DNA from: Streptomyces sp. 35G-GA-8
GTDB taxonomy: Bacteria > Actinomycetota > Actinomycetes > Streptomycetales > Streptomycetaceae
Assembly: GCF_023534745.1 (NCBI RefSeq)
Contig: NZ_JAMHJQ010000009.1
Span: 124,001 to 188,000 of the forward strand
Reading direction: 5' to 3'
Length of the DNA stretch: 64,000 nt
Part shown: piece after piece, positions 48,719 to 56,853 of the stretch
How the letters are laid out: the number at the start of each line of letters is the position of its first letter
Position numbering within the stretch: position 1 is the first letter of the stretch
Program-made: the position numbers and the translations under genes
The notes under the pieces: model-generated
Told to the model about the DNA's origin: nothing
The model's input: only the letters and a program-made list of their open reading frames with translations
Database searches by the model: none

Positions 48719-50428
48719 TCAGCCCGTGAACTTGATCTCGGAGATTCCTCCGCGGAAGCGGTCGGCGGACCCGTCCGGCGGCAGTTCGGTGATGTGGATC
48801 AATACGTACCGGGTTCGCACGGGCTTGTCGAGAGTGGTTTTGAGAGTACGGCCCACCGTCTCCAGCTTGGTGAGGCGCTGAGAGAAGTCCGCGAGCGCCG
48901 ACGGGTCCGACGCGTCCGCACCGGCCGCGAGTACCTCTGCCTTCTGGCCCTTGCGGTACATATCGATATCGATACCGGACACATCCTTCACGCTGCCCAG
49001 ATCGACGATGATTCCGGAGCCCTGCTTCCGGTCCGGCAGATTCCCGAAGTTCGGGTAGTTCTGGTACTGGAGCGTGATCCACGACGTGCCGGACTTGCCA
49101 TCGATGGCGTTCGGTACGAGGGCCGGCTTTATCCCGGACCCGCTGGGCATGAACTCGGCAGCGTCGGCGATCTTGAGCTGCTTGAGGGGCTTGGGCGCCT
49201 TGTCGTCGCCTGTGGCCGGCTGGGTGGGCGCGGGGTCGTTCTCGCTGCCCTGGTCGAGGAGGTGGTCGGCGACCTGCCAGCTGCCTAGACCCAGCGCGGC
49301 GATGAGGAGCGCGGCGACGGTCCACTTCAGCGCCTTGCCGGTACGGCTCTGGAGCGGGGGTGGCGGGGGCGCCACCGGGGGCAGGGGCGGCGCTCCGAGG
49401 CCCGGCTGGGAGCGTCCATAGGTGCCCTGCTGGTAGGTGGTGCGCTGATACTCCGGCGGAGCGGTGAACGTGGGCTCCGGCGGACGGATGCGCGGCATCT
49501 CCGCGACGGCCGCGGCGAGCTCGTCGGGGGTCGTGCACGGCGGTTCCTGGCGGGAGGCGTGGGCGCCGTCATTGATCAGGGCGCGCATGGCGAGCTCGGA
49601 GAGGCCGCGGTGGACTCCGGCCCGGACCTGGTCGGGGGCGATGAGCCCGACGCCCTTGGGAAGGCCGGAGAGCCCGTACGCGTCGGTCTCGTAGGGCCAG
49701 CGCTGGGTCAGTGCCGCGTAGAGGAGCGCGCCGATCGCCTCGGTGTCGGTGCGCTGCGGCCGGTCCGCGCTGATCCCGCGCAGAGCGGCGTTCACAGCGA
49801 GGCCACGGATGCGGTACTGACCGGTGGACGTACGCAGTACCGCTCCGGGCGTCAGCCGCAGATGGGCGAGTCCTTCACGGTGAGCCGCCGCCATGGCCTG
49901 GGAGACCTGGCTGACGAGCTGGTACGCCTCGTGAGCCTCCATCGGTCCTGAGGCGAGGAGCGTGGTCAGCTCGACCGCGTCGGGCAGCCACTCGTGGACG
50001 ACGTAGACGAGGTCGTTCTCCTCGACGGCGTCCAGGACCTGCACGAAGCGAGGGTCGCCGAGGAGGGCGGAGGACCGGGCCGCCGCCAGCACGGAACGGG
50101 CCCGTGGATGGTCGGCCGGCAGCAGATGGACGCCGACGGCGCGGCGCAGCTTCTCATCGACCGCTCGCCAGCTGCTGAAACCGTCCAGACGGGTGACACA
50201 CTCCTCCAGGCGGTAGCGTCTGGCGAGTTTGTGGCCGCTGTGCAGCTCGGGCGTCGAGATGCCCGGCTCGGTGTTCTGCCGTTCGCTGCCCGTGCCCGGT
50301 GCGGACTTGTCCGCCTCGTCCTGGGCTTCCGCCAACCCGTCGGTCGTGGCCTTGCCCGCCTTGGCGGCCAGCGGTTCATCACCGCTGTTGTCGGCCACGT
50401 CGACGGCAGCCGTGCTACGTTCCGCCAC
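48719..50428 (-). CDS. MviN-associated membrane pseudokinase with extracellular discoidin-like domain
   Basis: 569 residues. A kinase-like domain at about 65-300 lacks the catalytic residues: the VAIK position reads GVHLL, HRD is replaced by LAHLRLTPGAVL and DFG by IRGLA. A Pro-rich linker, one membrane span near 362-382 (WTVAALLIAALGLGSWQVAD) and an extracellular beta-rich domain follow (NAIDGKSGTSWITLQYQ, GSGIIVDLGSVKDVSGIDI), reminiscent of F5/8 type C domains. In M. tuberculosis the same parts are fused to MviN (Rv3910). Here they form a separate gene 120 bases downstream of murJ. GTG at 50428. Confidence 0.92.
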   Translation of the reverse strand: MAERSTAAVDVADNSGDEPLAAKAGKATTDGLAEAQDEADKSAPGTGSERQNTEPGISTPELHSGHKLARRYRLEECVTRLDGFSSWRAVDEKLRRAVGVHLLPADHPRARSVLAAARSSALLGDPRFVQVLDAVEENDLVYVVHEWLPDAVELTTLLASGPMEAHEAYQLVSQVSQAMAAAHREGLAHLRLTPGAVLRTSTGQYRIRGLAVNAALRGISADRPQRTDTEAIGALLYAALTQRWPYETDAYGLSGLPKGVGLIAPDQVRAGVHRGLSELAMRALINDGAHASRQEPPCTTPDELAAAVAEMPRIRPPEPTFTAPPEYQRTTYQQGTYGRSQPGLGAPPLPPVAPPPPPLQSRTGKALKWTVAALLIAALGLGSWQVADHLLDQGSENDPAPTQPATGDDKAPKPLKQLKIADAAEFMPSGSGIKPALVPNAIDGKSGTSWITLQYQNYPNFGNLPDRKQGSGIIVDLGSVKDVSGIDIDMYRKGQKAEVLAAGADASDPSALADFSQRLTKLETVGRTLKTTLDKPVRTRYVLIHITELPPDGSADRFRGGISEIKFTG

Positions 50429-50548
50429 CGTCGCTCCTGCCTCCCCATCCGTTGCGCACTATCCAACAGCCAAGCCAATTGTGCCCACAGTTGGACGCTA
50501 TGCACGACACGCGGCAGCCGGTGATGGTTGTGCTGGACCGTGCCGCGG

Positions 50549-52696
50549 TTACCTTCCGAGGCGACCGCGGACCATGCCGACCATGGCGTTCATCTCTTCG
50601 ATCCGCATCTTCTTCGCCGCGACGAAGAAGAGGGCCAGCAGGGCGAGACCGCCGCCGACCAGCGCCGCCAGCGAGCTGAGGGCGCTGCTGCCCAGAGCGT
50701 TCAGGACGGCGTAGGCGATCGCGCCGGCCGCGAGGGCCCCGGGGACGGCCGCCAGGCAGAGCCGGGCGTACGTACGCAGGACCCTGCCGCCGTCCAGATC
50801 GCCGCCCAGCCGGTTCCGCAGCCTGCGCCAGGCCACACCGACGCCGACCGCGTAGGCGAGGCCGTAGGAGGCGGCCATGCCGACGACGGCCCAGCGGGAG
50901 GGCAGGACCAGATACGAGACGCCGGAGGCGGCGGCGTTGACCGCGGCGACGATGACCGTGTTGTAGAAGGGGGTCCTGGTGTCCTCGTAGGCGTAGAAAC
51001 CGCGCAGGACGACGTACTGCACGGAGTACGGGATGAGTCCGAGGGCGAACGCCATCAGGATGAAGCCCATGGAGCGTGCCGATTCCAGGCCGCTGGACGA
51101 GAACATCAGGATCGACAGCGGGACACCCAGCGCGAGGAACCCGAAGGCGATCGGAACGATCGCGACCGCCGAGTTGCGCAGGCCCTGGGAGATGTCGTCC
51201 CGTACCGCGCCCGGGTCGCCGTCGTGGGCGGCACGGGAGATCCTGGGCAGCAGGGCGGCCATGACGGAGACGGTGATGATGGCCTGCGGCATGCCCCAGA
51301 TCAGCTGGGCGTTGCTGTAGGCGAGGATGCCGGTGCCGTCCTTGCCGGAGGCGACGCCTGCGGCGGTGGCGAGCTGGGTGACGACCAGGACACCGGCCTG
51401 GTTGGCGAGGACGAACAGCACCGTCCACTTGGCCAGCCTGACCGTCTTGCCGAGGCCGTGGCCCTTCCAGTCGAAGCGGGGACGGAACCGGAAGCCGGTC
51501 TCGCGGAGGTAGGGGATCATGGCGAGCGCCTGGACGACCAGGCCGAGCAGCGTACCGATGCCCAGCAGCCGCACGCCGTCCGGCGGGATCGTCTGCACGG
51601 TCATGCCCGAGTCCGCGGCGGTGCCGTACACCCAGATGAACAGACCGAACGTGGTGATCATGACGATGTTGTTGAGGACCGGAGTCCACATCATCGCGCC
51701 GAACTTCCCGCGCGCGTTGAGGATCTGGCCCATCACCACATGCACACCCATGAAGAAGATCGTGGGCAGGCAGTAGCGGGCGAAGGTGACGGCGACGTTG
51801 TTGGCGGCCGCGTCACTGGCGATCGGGTCCGACATCAGACGCACCAGCCACGGCGCCCCGAACACGGCGAGGGCCACGATCGCGCCGAGCGCCACCATGA
51901 CGAGGGTCAGCAGCCGGTTGGCGTAGGCGACGCCACCGTCGTCGTCGTTCTTCATCGCCCGCACGAGCTGCGGGACGAACACGGAGTTGAGACCGCCCCC
52001 GACGGTGAGGATGTAGATCATCGTCGGCAGCGTGTACGCCACGGTGAAGGAGTCACCGAGCAGGGCCGCGCCCAGCGCGGCGGTGATCACCAGGCTCCGT
52101 ACGAAGCCGGTGAGCCGGGAGACCAGCGTGCCCGCGGCCATCAGGGCACTGGACTTGAGCAGACCTGCGGCCTTGCCGCCCGACTTCTTGGGGGGCGGCG
52201 GTGCGGACGGGGGTTCGGGCTCCGGCGCGGTCAGCACCTGGCCCGAGCCCTGCTGGTCGCGGTAGAGATGAGCGAACGCGTCCGGCTGCGAGTCCTCGTC
52301 GCCGGCCCGGGAGACCAGGTCGTCGAGGCCGGTGAACTGGGTGGTCCTCGGGTTCTCCCCGTACGGGAGATGGCGCATCGGCCCTGAGGGCTCGGGCGGC
52401 GGGGTCTGGGCCCAGACCCGGGGATCGGGCGCGTTCTGCGGGGTGGGCGGCTGCTGGTAGAGCTGATGGGCCTCCGGATAGGTGCCGGGAGGCGGCGGCG
52501 GATGCGAGGCGCGGTCGTACAGCGCCTCCGTCACCGGATCCTGTGCGGAAAGGTCCTGTGACCAGTAGGGGTCCCGGTTGTAGGCATCCTGGACATAGGG
52601 ATCCTGGGCGGACGGCGGAGTGGGCGTGGGCGGAATCTGGCCCGCCGGGTCGCCACCCGCGCCCTGCCCACGGTCACCGTCGTACGGCGCGTTCAT
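50549..52696 (-). CDS. murJ: Lipid II flippase MurJ (MviN)
   Basis: 715 residues. A Pro-rich cytoplasmic N-terminus of about 165 residues precedes about 14 to 15 membrane spans of the MOP/MurJ fold (GTLVSRLTGFVRSLVITAALG start, GLNSVFVPQLVRAM). It flips lipid II across the membrane. In M. tuberculosis MviN is fused to the pseudokinase; here the two are split but adjacent and codirectional. ATG at 52696, 45 bases after the DUF6049 gene. Confidence 0.95.
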   Translation of the reverse strand: MNAPYDGDRGQGAGGDPAGQIPPTPTPPSAQDPYVQDAYNRDPYWSQDLSAQDPVTEALYDRASHPPPPPGTYPEAHQLYQQPPTPQNAPDPRVWAQTPPPEPSGPMRHLPYGENPRTTQFTGLDDLVSRAGDEDSQPDAFAHLYRDQQGSGQVLTAPEPEPPSAPPPPKKSGGKAAGLLKSSALMAAGTLVSRLTGFVRSLVITAALGAALLGDSFTVAYTLPTMIYILTVGGGLNSVFVPQLVRAMKNDDDGGVAYANRLLTLVMVALGAIVALAVFGAPWLVRLMSDPIASDAAANNVAVTFARYCLPTIFFMGVHVVMGQILNARGKFGAMMWTPVLNNIVMITTFGLFIWVYGTAADSGMTVQTIPPDGVRLLGIGTLLGLVVQALAMIPYLRETGFRFRPRFDWKGHGLGKTVRLAKWTVLFVLANQAGVLVVTQLATAAGVASGKDGTGILAYSNAQLIWGMPQAIITVSVMAALLPRISRAAHDGDPGAVRDDISQGLRNSAVAIVPIAFGFLALGVPLSILMFSSSGLESARSMGFILMAFALGLIPYSVQYVVLRGFYAYEDTRTPFYNTVIVAAVNAAASGVSYLVLPSRWAVVGMAASYGLAYAVGVGVAWRRLRNRLGGDLDGGRVLRTYARLCLAAVPGALAAGAIAYAVLNALGSSALSSLAALVGGGLALLALFFVAAKKMRIEEMNAMVGMVRGRLGR

Positions 52697-52741
52697 GGTT
52701 ACCCCACCTCATCGTCCCCGGCCGACCGGCCACGACATCGC

Positions 52742-55138
52742 TCAACGGTCCACTTTCTCACCCGCGCCCGACGCGTCCGCGCTTTCCGGACCGGTGTCCG
52801 GTGTCGGGTCACTCGGGTGCCCGGGATCTGTGTCCTCAGCGGCCCGTGCGCCGTCCGTGCTCTGCGTGTCCCGCGCGTTCCCATCCACGCCGGTGCCGTC
52901 TGCGCCGCTCTCCGCGCTGTCCGTGCCCTCCGCGTCCTCCGCGGCGGCCTTACGGGCCACCGCGCGCTTGCGCTGGCTGTACATCTTGACCCCCGCGAGG
53001 ACAAGAAGCAGCACACCGCCGGCGATGACGAGCATCACGGTGGGCGTGATCTCGGAGACCTTGACCTGGAACGTCATCGGGCTGCCGTACGGCGTGCCGT
53101 CCACCGTGTACAGCTGGGCGGTCACCTGCACCGGCCCGTTGGCGTTGCCCGCGCCGGTGAACTTCACCGACTGGCTGTGCCCGCCGTCGATCTTGATCGG
53201 CCGCTCGGCGACCGCCCGGTCGCCGTCCAGCTTGAGACGCGTCGGGTTGTCGGACTTCAGGCGCAGCACCAGATTCTGGACGCCCTGCAGCAGCTGGTTC
53301 TGGACGGTCACCGGGATCGTCGCGCTGCGCCCCGACAGCGTGAGCACGGACTTCGGGATGAGCTGCACCTCGGTGGTGAGGCCCACCAGATAGTCCTCCA
53401 CCGTGCCGCGGTACTGCTGGGCCGTCTCGGGCTGCCCGCGCCACGAGGTCGACATCGTCCGGCCGATCGCGTTACCGAAGGGCGCGGCCACCCGGTCCGG
53501 AGCGCTGAGGATGGCCTGGAAGTTGTCGAGCCGCTCCTGCGTCTCCTTGATGTCGAGGAAGACCTCGGCCGGCAGCTCCTGGTCCCGCAGCTTCTCCGGG
53601 TAACGCGAAGAGCCGGGGACCTTGGTGGTGGCGTCCGAGTCGGGTGTCGCCGAGGCCGCCGCCATCAGATCGGACGCCTCGGTCCAGCGCTCGGGGTCCA
53701 GGCCCCGCAGGGCGCGCGCCATCGACTGTGCCTGGGCGGCGCTCGGCATCCGCTGGGGAGCGACGACGATACTGCGCTGATTCTCCGGGTCCTGGAGCGT
53801 CACGGCCAGCGACTGTGCGAGGAACTTCTGCACCGCGAGAGTGGACGCGCCCGCCTGCGACATATCCCCCTGGAAGGCGGTGGAGAGCCGGGTGTCGGCG
53901 ACGACGGCTGTCGTCCCGCCGCCGATCGGCCGTGCCGCGGTGGGGGTGTACGGCAGATTGTCCTGGAGGCTGTCGCTGCGGGTGATGACCTTGTGAGCGC
54001 CCGCCGAGGTGGCCACATCGACGATCGAGGGGTCGATCGCCCCGTCCACGGGCCAGGCGAAGTCGACGGACGGCTTCACATGGAGGATGGTCTCCACGGT
54101 CTTTCCCGCCACATCCGTGGCGGGCTGCAGATGGCTGAGCGCGCCGGACACGTCCTTGCCGCGGTGAGCGAGCGACGCCAGGTCCGGATCGGCGAACGGC
54201 AGCGCGACGACCTTGCGTCCCTGCACCGCCTTCTCCAGGGCGTTGAGCCACTTGGTGGCCACGGCCTGGTTCTTGCCCGGGACGGTGGTGTCACCGTTTC
54301 TGACCTGGTAGTTCTTGGTCATGGCGTCGGCGGTGGCGAGCAGGTCGGGGTCGATCACCCAGGTGACCGGAAGCTGGTTGCCGAGCGAGACCAGCTGCTC
54401 CAGCCGCCCGCCGGGGGCAAGCTCCTCCGCCAGGTCGTCGTTCTCGAAGACCGGGGTCTGCTGGTCGTCCGAGCCGGTCTCCGCGGACAGGCGCGTCGAC
54501 GAGATCAGCGGCCAGAGGACAGTGAGCTGTGTCTTCTCCTCCGTCGCGTCCGGCTGCCAGGGCAGGAAGGTGCGCTGGATACCGAGCACGTGGTCGTACG
54601 GCGCGGACGCGGTCTGCCCGGTCAGTGAGACGCCGAGCTGATACACGCCGTCCTGGCCGAGCCCGAGCTTGCTGACCGGTACCGAGAGGGCGAAGTCCTG
54701 GGGGATGCCGACGGCGAGCTTCGGGATGGTGACCTTGTACTTGCCGCCGATCGGAGCCACATCACCGGAGGTGCTGGTGCGCTCGGCGGCGTCGTCGATG
54801 GCCGTCCTGCCGTACATCCGCGGGCCGACCCGCAGATCGACCTGGGCGTCGGTGATGGTGCTCTTGCCCTCGTTGGTGACCGTCCCGGAGACGGTGAGCG
54901 TGTCGCCCTTCACCGGCGCGCTGGGGGCCAGTGTGTCGAGCGACACATGGACCGTATGGGAGCCGGTGGCCGTCGGAGCGGCCTGGGCCGCGGGCGCGGC
55001 CGTCACGGCCAGCAACCCTGCCAGAAGCGGCGCTCCGGCCAGCACAGAGGCTGTGCGCCGCAGCCACCGGCGGGCAGGGGAATGACCCATCCCCTGGAAG
55101 TCTGCCGCCTCCGCCACGCGCTCGCCCGTCCCTGTCAT
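52742..55138 (-). CDS. DUF6049 family large secreted membrane-anchored protein
   Basis: 798 residues from the ATG at 55138. GTG at 55117 has a better RBS-like GGGCGAG and is a real alternative. A signal peptide with RRWLRR before its hydrophobic core is followed by an Ig/CARDB-like domain (TLTVSGTVTNEGKS), a large central domain and a C-terminal span (VMLVIAGGVLLLVLAGVKMY) with a basic then acidic tail. It is the equivalent of M. tuberculosis Rv3909, always upstream of mviN. Role in wall assembly is inferred from that linkage. Confidence 0.88.
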   Translation of the reverse strand: MTGTGERVAEAADFQGMGHSPARRWLRRTASVLAGAPLLAGLLAVTAAPAAQAAPTATGSHTVHVSLDTLAPSAPVKGDTLTVSGTVTNEGKSTITDAQVDLRVGPRMYGRTAIDDAAERTSTSGDVAPIGGKYKVTIPKLAVGIPQDFALSVPVSKLGLGQDGVYQLGVSLTGQTASAPYDHVLGIQRTFLPWQPDATEEKTQLTVLWPLISSTRLSAETGSDDQQTPVFENDDLAEELAPGGRLEQLVSLGNQLPVTWVIDPDLLATADAMTKNYQVRNGDTTVPGKNQAVATKWLNALEKAVQGRKVVALPFADPDLASLAHRGKDVSGALSHLQPATDVAGKTVETILHVKPSVDFAWPVDGAIDPSIVDVATSAGAHKVITRSDSLQDNLPYTPTAARPIGGGTTAVVADTRLSTAFQGDMSQAGASTLAVQKFLAQSLAVTLQDPENQRSIVVAPQRMPSAAQAQSMARALRGLDPERWTEASDLMAAASATPDSDATTKVPGSSRYPEKLRDQELPAEVFLDIKETQERLDNFQAILSAPDRVAAPFGNAIGRTMSTSWRGQPETAQQYRGTVEDYLVGLTTEVQLIPKSVLTLSGRSATIPVTVQNQLLQGVQNLVLRLKSDNPTRLKLDGDRAVAERPIKIDGGHSQSVKFTGAGNANGPVQVTAQLYTVDGTPYGSPMTFQVKVSEITPTVMLVIAGGVLLLVLAGVKMYSQRKRAVARKAAAEDAEGTDSAESGADGTGVDGNARDTQSTDGARAAEDTDPGHPSDPTPDTGPESADASGAGEKVDR

Positions 55139-55313
55139 CGTCGGTTGCCGTTGGTGGTTGTCAATTGCCGCGTCCACGCATGGTAACGATGTGCGCTGTG
55201 GCGAAGTGCTGGGAACCGCTCCACATGATCGGAAGAATCTCATGAGCCACCGGAAACCTCCGCATCGAGGCGGGGCGGCCCGAAACCGGGGCGCCCGTGG
55301 GGGCCACGGCACG

Positions 55314-55328
55314 TACCCTTTTCTGTTG
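55314..55328 (+). promoter_or_regulatory. Possible promoter giving a leaderless cca transcript
   Basis: TACCCT at 55314-55319 fits the Streptomyces -10 and lies 8 bases before the GTG at 55328. No RBS precedes that GTG. Transcription would then begin at or next to the start codon. Confidence 0.45.
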
Positions 55329-56794
55329 TGCCGAATGCCAATGAAGACAATCCCCGTGCCCTCAGTCAGGTGCAGCGCCGAGCGGTCAGTGAACTGCTGC
55401 GGGTATCCCCCGTCGCGGACGATCTCGCGCGCCGGTTTCAGGAGGCCGGATTCACACTCGCCCTGGTCGGCGGCTCGGTCAGGGACGCACTTCTCGGCCG
55501 GCTCGGCAATGACCTGGATTTCACGACTGATGCCCGGCCCGAGGACGTTCTGAAGATCGTCAGGCCTTGGGCGGATTCGGTGTGGGAAGTGGGGATCGCC
55601 TTCGGCACGGTCGGTGTCCAGAAGGACGCCCGTGTCGGAGACAGCGATCAGCGCTTCCAGATCGAGGTGACGACGTACCGCTCGGAGGCCTACGACCGGA
55701 CATCACGCAAACCTGAGGTGTCCTACGGCGACTCCATCGAGGAAGACCTCGTGCGCCGGGACTTCACGGTGAACGCGATGGCCGTCGCGCTGCCGCAGAA
55801 GGAGTTCATCGATCCCCACGGCGGACTGGAGGATCTCTCCGCCCAGGTGCTGCGCACCCCCGGCACCCCACAGGAGTCCTTCTCCGACGATCCCCTGCGG
55901 ATGCTGCGGGCCGCGCGGTTCGCAGCACAGCTGGACTTCGAGGTGGCCCCGGGCGTGGTCGAGGCCATGAAGGACATGTCCGGCCGTATCGAGATCGTCT
56001 CCGCGGAGCGCGTACGGGACGAGCTGAACAAGCTGATCCTCTCCGCCCACCCGCGCAAGGGACTGGCGCTGCTGGTCGATACGGGGCTCGCCGAGCGGGT
56101 GCTGCCCGAGCTGCCGGCGCTGCGACTGGAGAGCGATGAGCATCACCGGCACAAGGATGTCTACGAGCACTCGCTGACCGTCCTGGAGCAGGCCATCGAC
56201 CTGGAGGAGAACGGGCCGGACCTGGTGCTACGGCTGGCCGCGCTGCTGCACGACATCGGCAAGCCCCGGACGCGCCGCTTCGAGAAGGACGGCCGGGTCT
56301 CCTTCCATCACCATGAGGTGGTGGGTGCGAAGCTGACCAAGAAGCGGATGACCGCGCTCAAGTACTCCAACGAGATGGTGAGGGATGTCGCCCGGCTGGT
56401 GGAGCTGCACCTGCGCTTCCACGGTTACGGAACGGGTGAGTGGACCGACTCGGCGGTGCGGCGCTATGTACGTGACGCCGGGCCCCTGCTCGACAGGCTC
56501 CACAAGCTGACCCGCTCGGACTGCACGACGCGCAACAAGCGCAAGGCGAGCGCCCTCTCGCGGGCCTACGACGGCCTGGAGGAGCGGATCACCCAGCTCC
56601 AGGAGAAGGAGGAGCTGGATGCCATCAGGCCCGATCTGGACGGCAACCAGATCATGGAGATCCTGGGCGTCGGCCCCGGACCGGTGATCGGCGCCGCGTA
56701 CACGTTCCTGCTGGAGCTGCGACTGGAGAATGGGCCGGTGGAGCACGACGCGGCCGTCGCCGCCCTCAAGGAGTGGTGGGCCGCGCAGAGCTGA
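55328..56794 (+). CDS. CCA tRNA nucleotidyltransferase
   Basis: 488 residues. The class II nucleotidyltransferase head has GGSVRDALLG and the catalytic Asp62/Asp64 in NDLDFTTDARPED, then RRDFTVNAM, and the neck ERVRDELNKL. An HD domain (LLHDIGKPRT) follows. It adds or repairs the 3' CCA of tRNAs, needed here since both tRNA genes in the window lack an encoded CCA. GTG at 55328 has no RBS, suggesting leaderless translation. Divergent from the DUF6049 gene. Confidence 0.95.
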   Translation: MPNANEDNPRALSQVQRRAVSELLRVSPVADDLARRFQEAGFTLALVGGSVRDALLGRLGNDLDFTTDARPEDVLKIVRPWADSVWEVGIAFGTVGVQKDARVGDSDQRFQIEVTTYRSEAYDRTSRKPEVSYGDSIEEDLVRRDFTVNAMAVALPQKEFIDPHGGLEDLSAQVLRTPGTPQESFSDDPLRMLRAARFAAQLDFEVAPGVVEAMKDMSGRIEIVSAERVRDELNKLILSAHPRKGLALLVDTGLAERVLPELPALRLESDEHHRHKDVYEHSLTVLEQAIDLEENGPDLVLRLAALLHDIGKPRTRRFEKDGRVSFHHHEVVGAKLTKKRMTALKYSNEMVRDVARLVELHLRFHGYGTGEWTDSAVRRYVRDAGPLLDRLHKLTRSDCTTRNKRKASALSRAYDGLEERITQLQEKEELDAIRPDLDGNQIMEILGVGPGPVIGAAYTFLLELRLENGPVEHDAAVAALKEWWAAQS

Positions 56795-56809
56795 CGCGAA
56801 GTACCGAAC

Positions 56810-56853
56810 CGCGGCGCGGGTCATGTTTCACGTGAAACATGACCCGCGCCGCG
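56810..56853. terminator. 44-bp perfect palindrome centred on parS between convergent genes
   Basis: Arms 56810-56831 and 56832-56853 are exact reverse complements with no spacer. The centre is parS 56825-56838. The right end abuts the stop codon of the MFS gene, and the left end is 15 bases past the cca stop. In RNA from either side it would form a hairpin of about 20 bp, so it can serve as a two-way terminator as well as a ParB site. Confidence 0.85.
56825..56838. promoter_or_regulatory. parS site 5
   Basis: Perfect GTTTCACGTGAAAC at the centre of the 44-bp palindrome. Confidence 0.95.
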
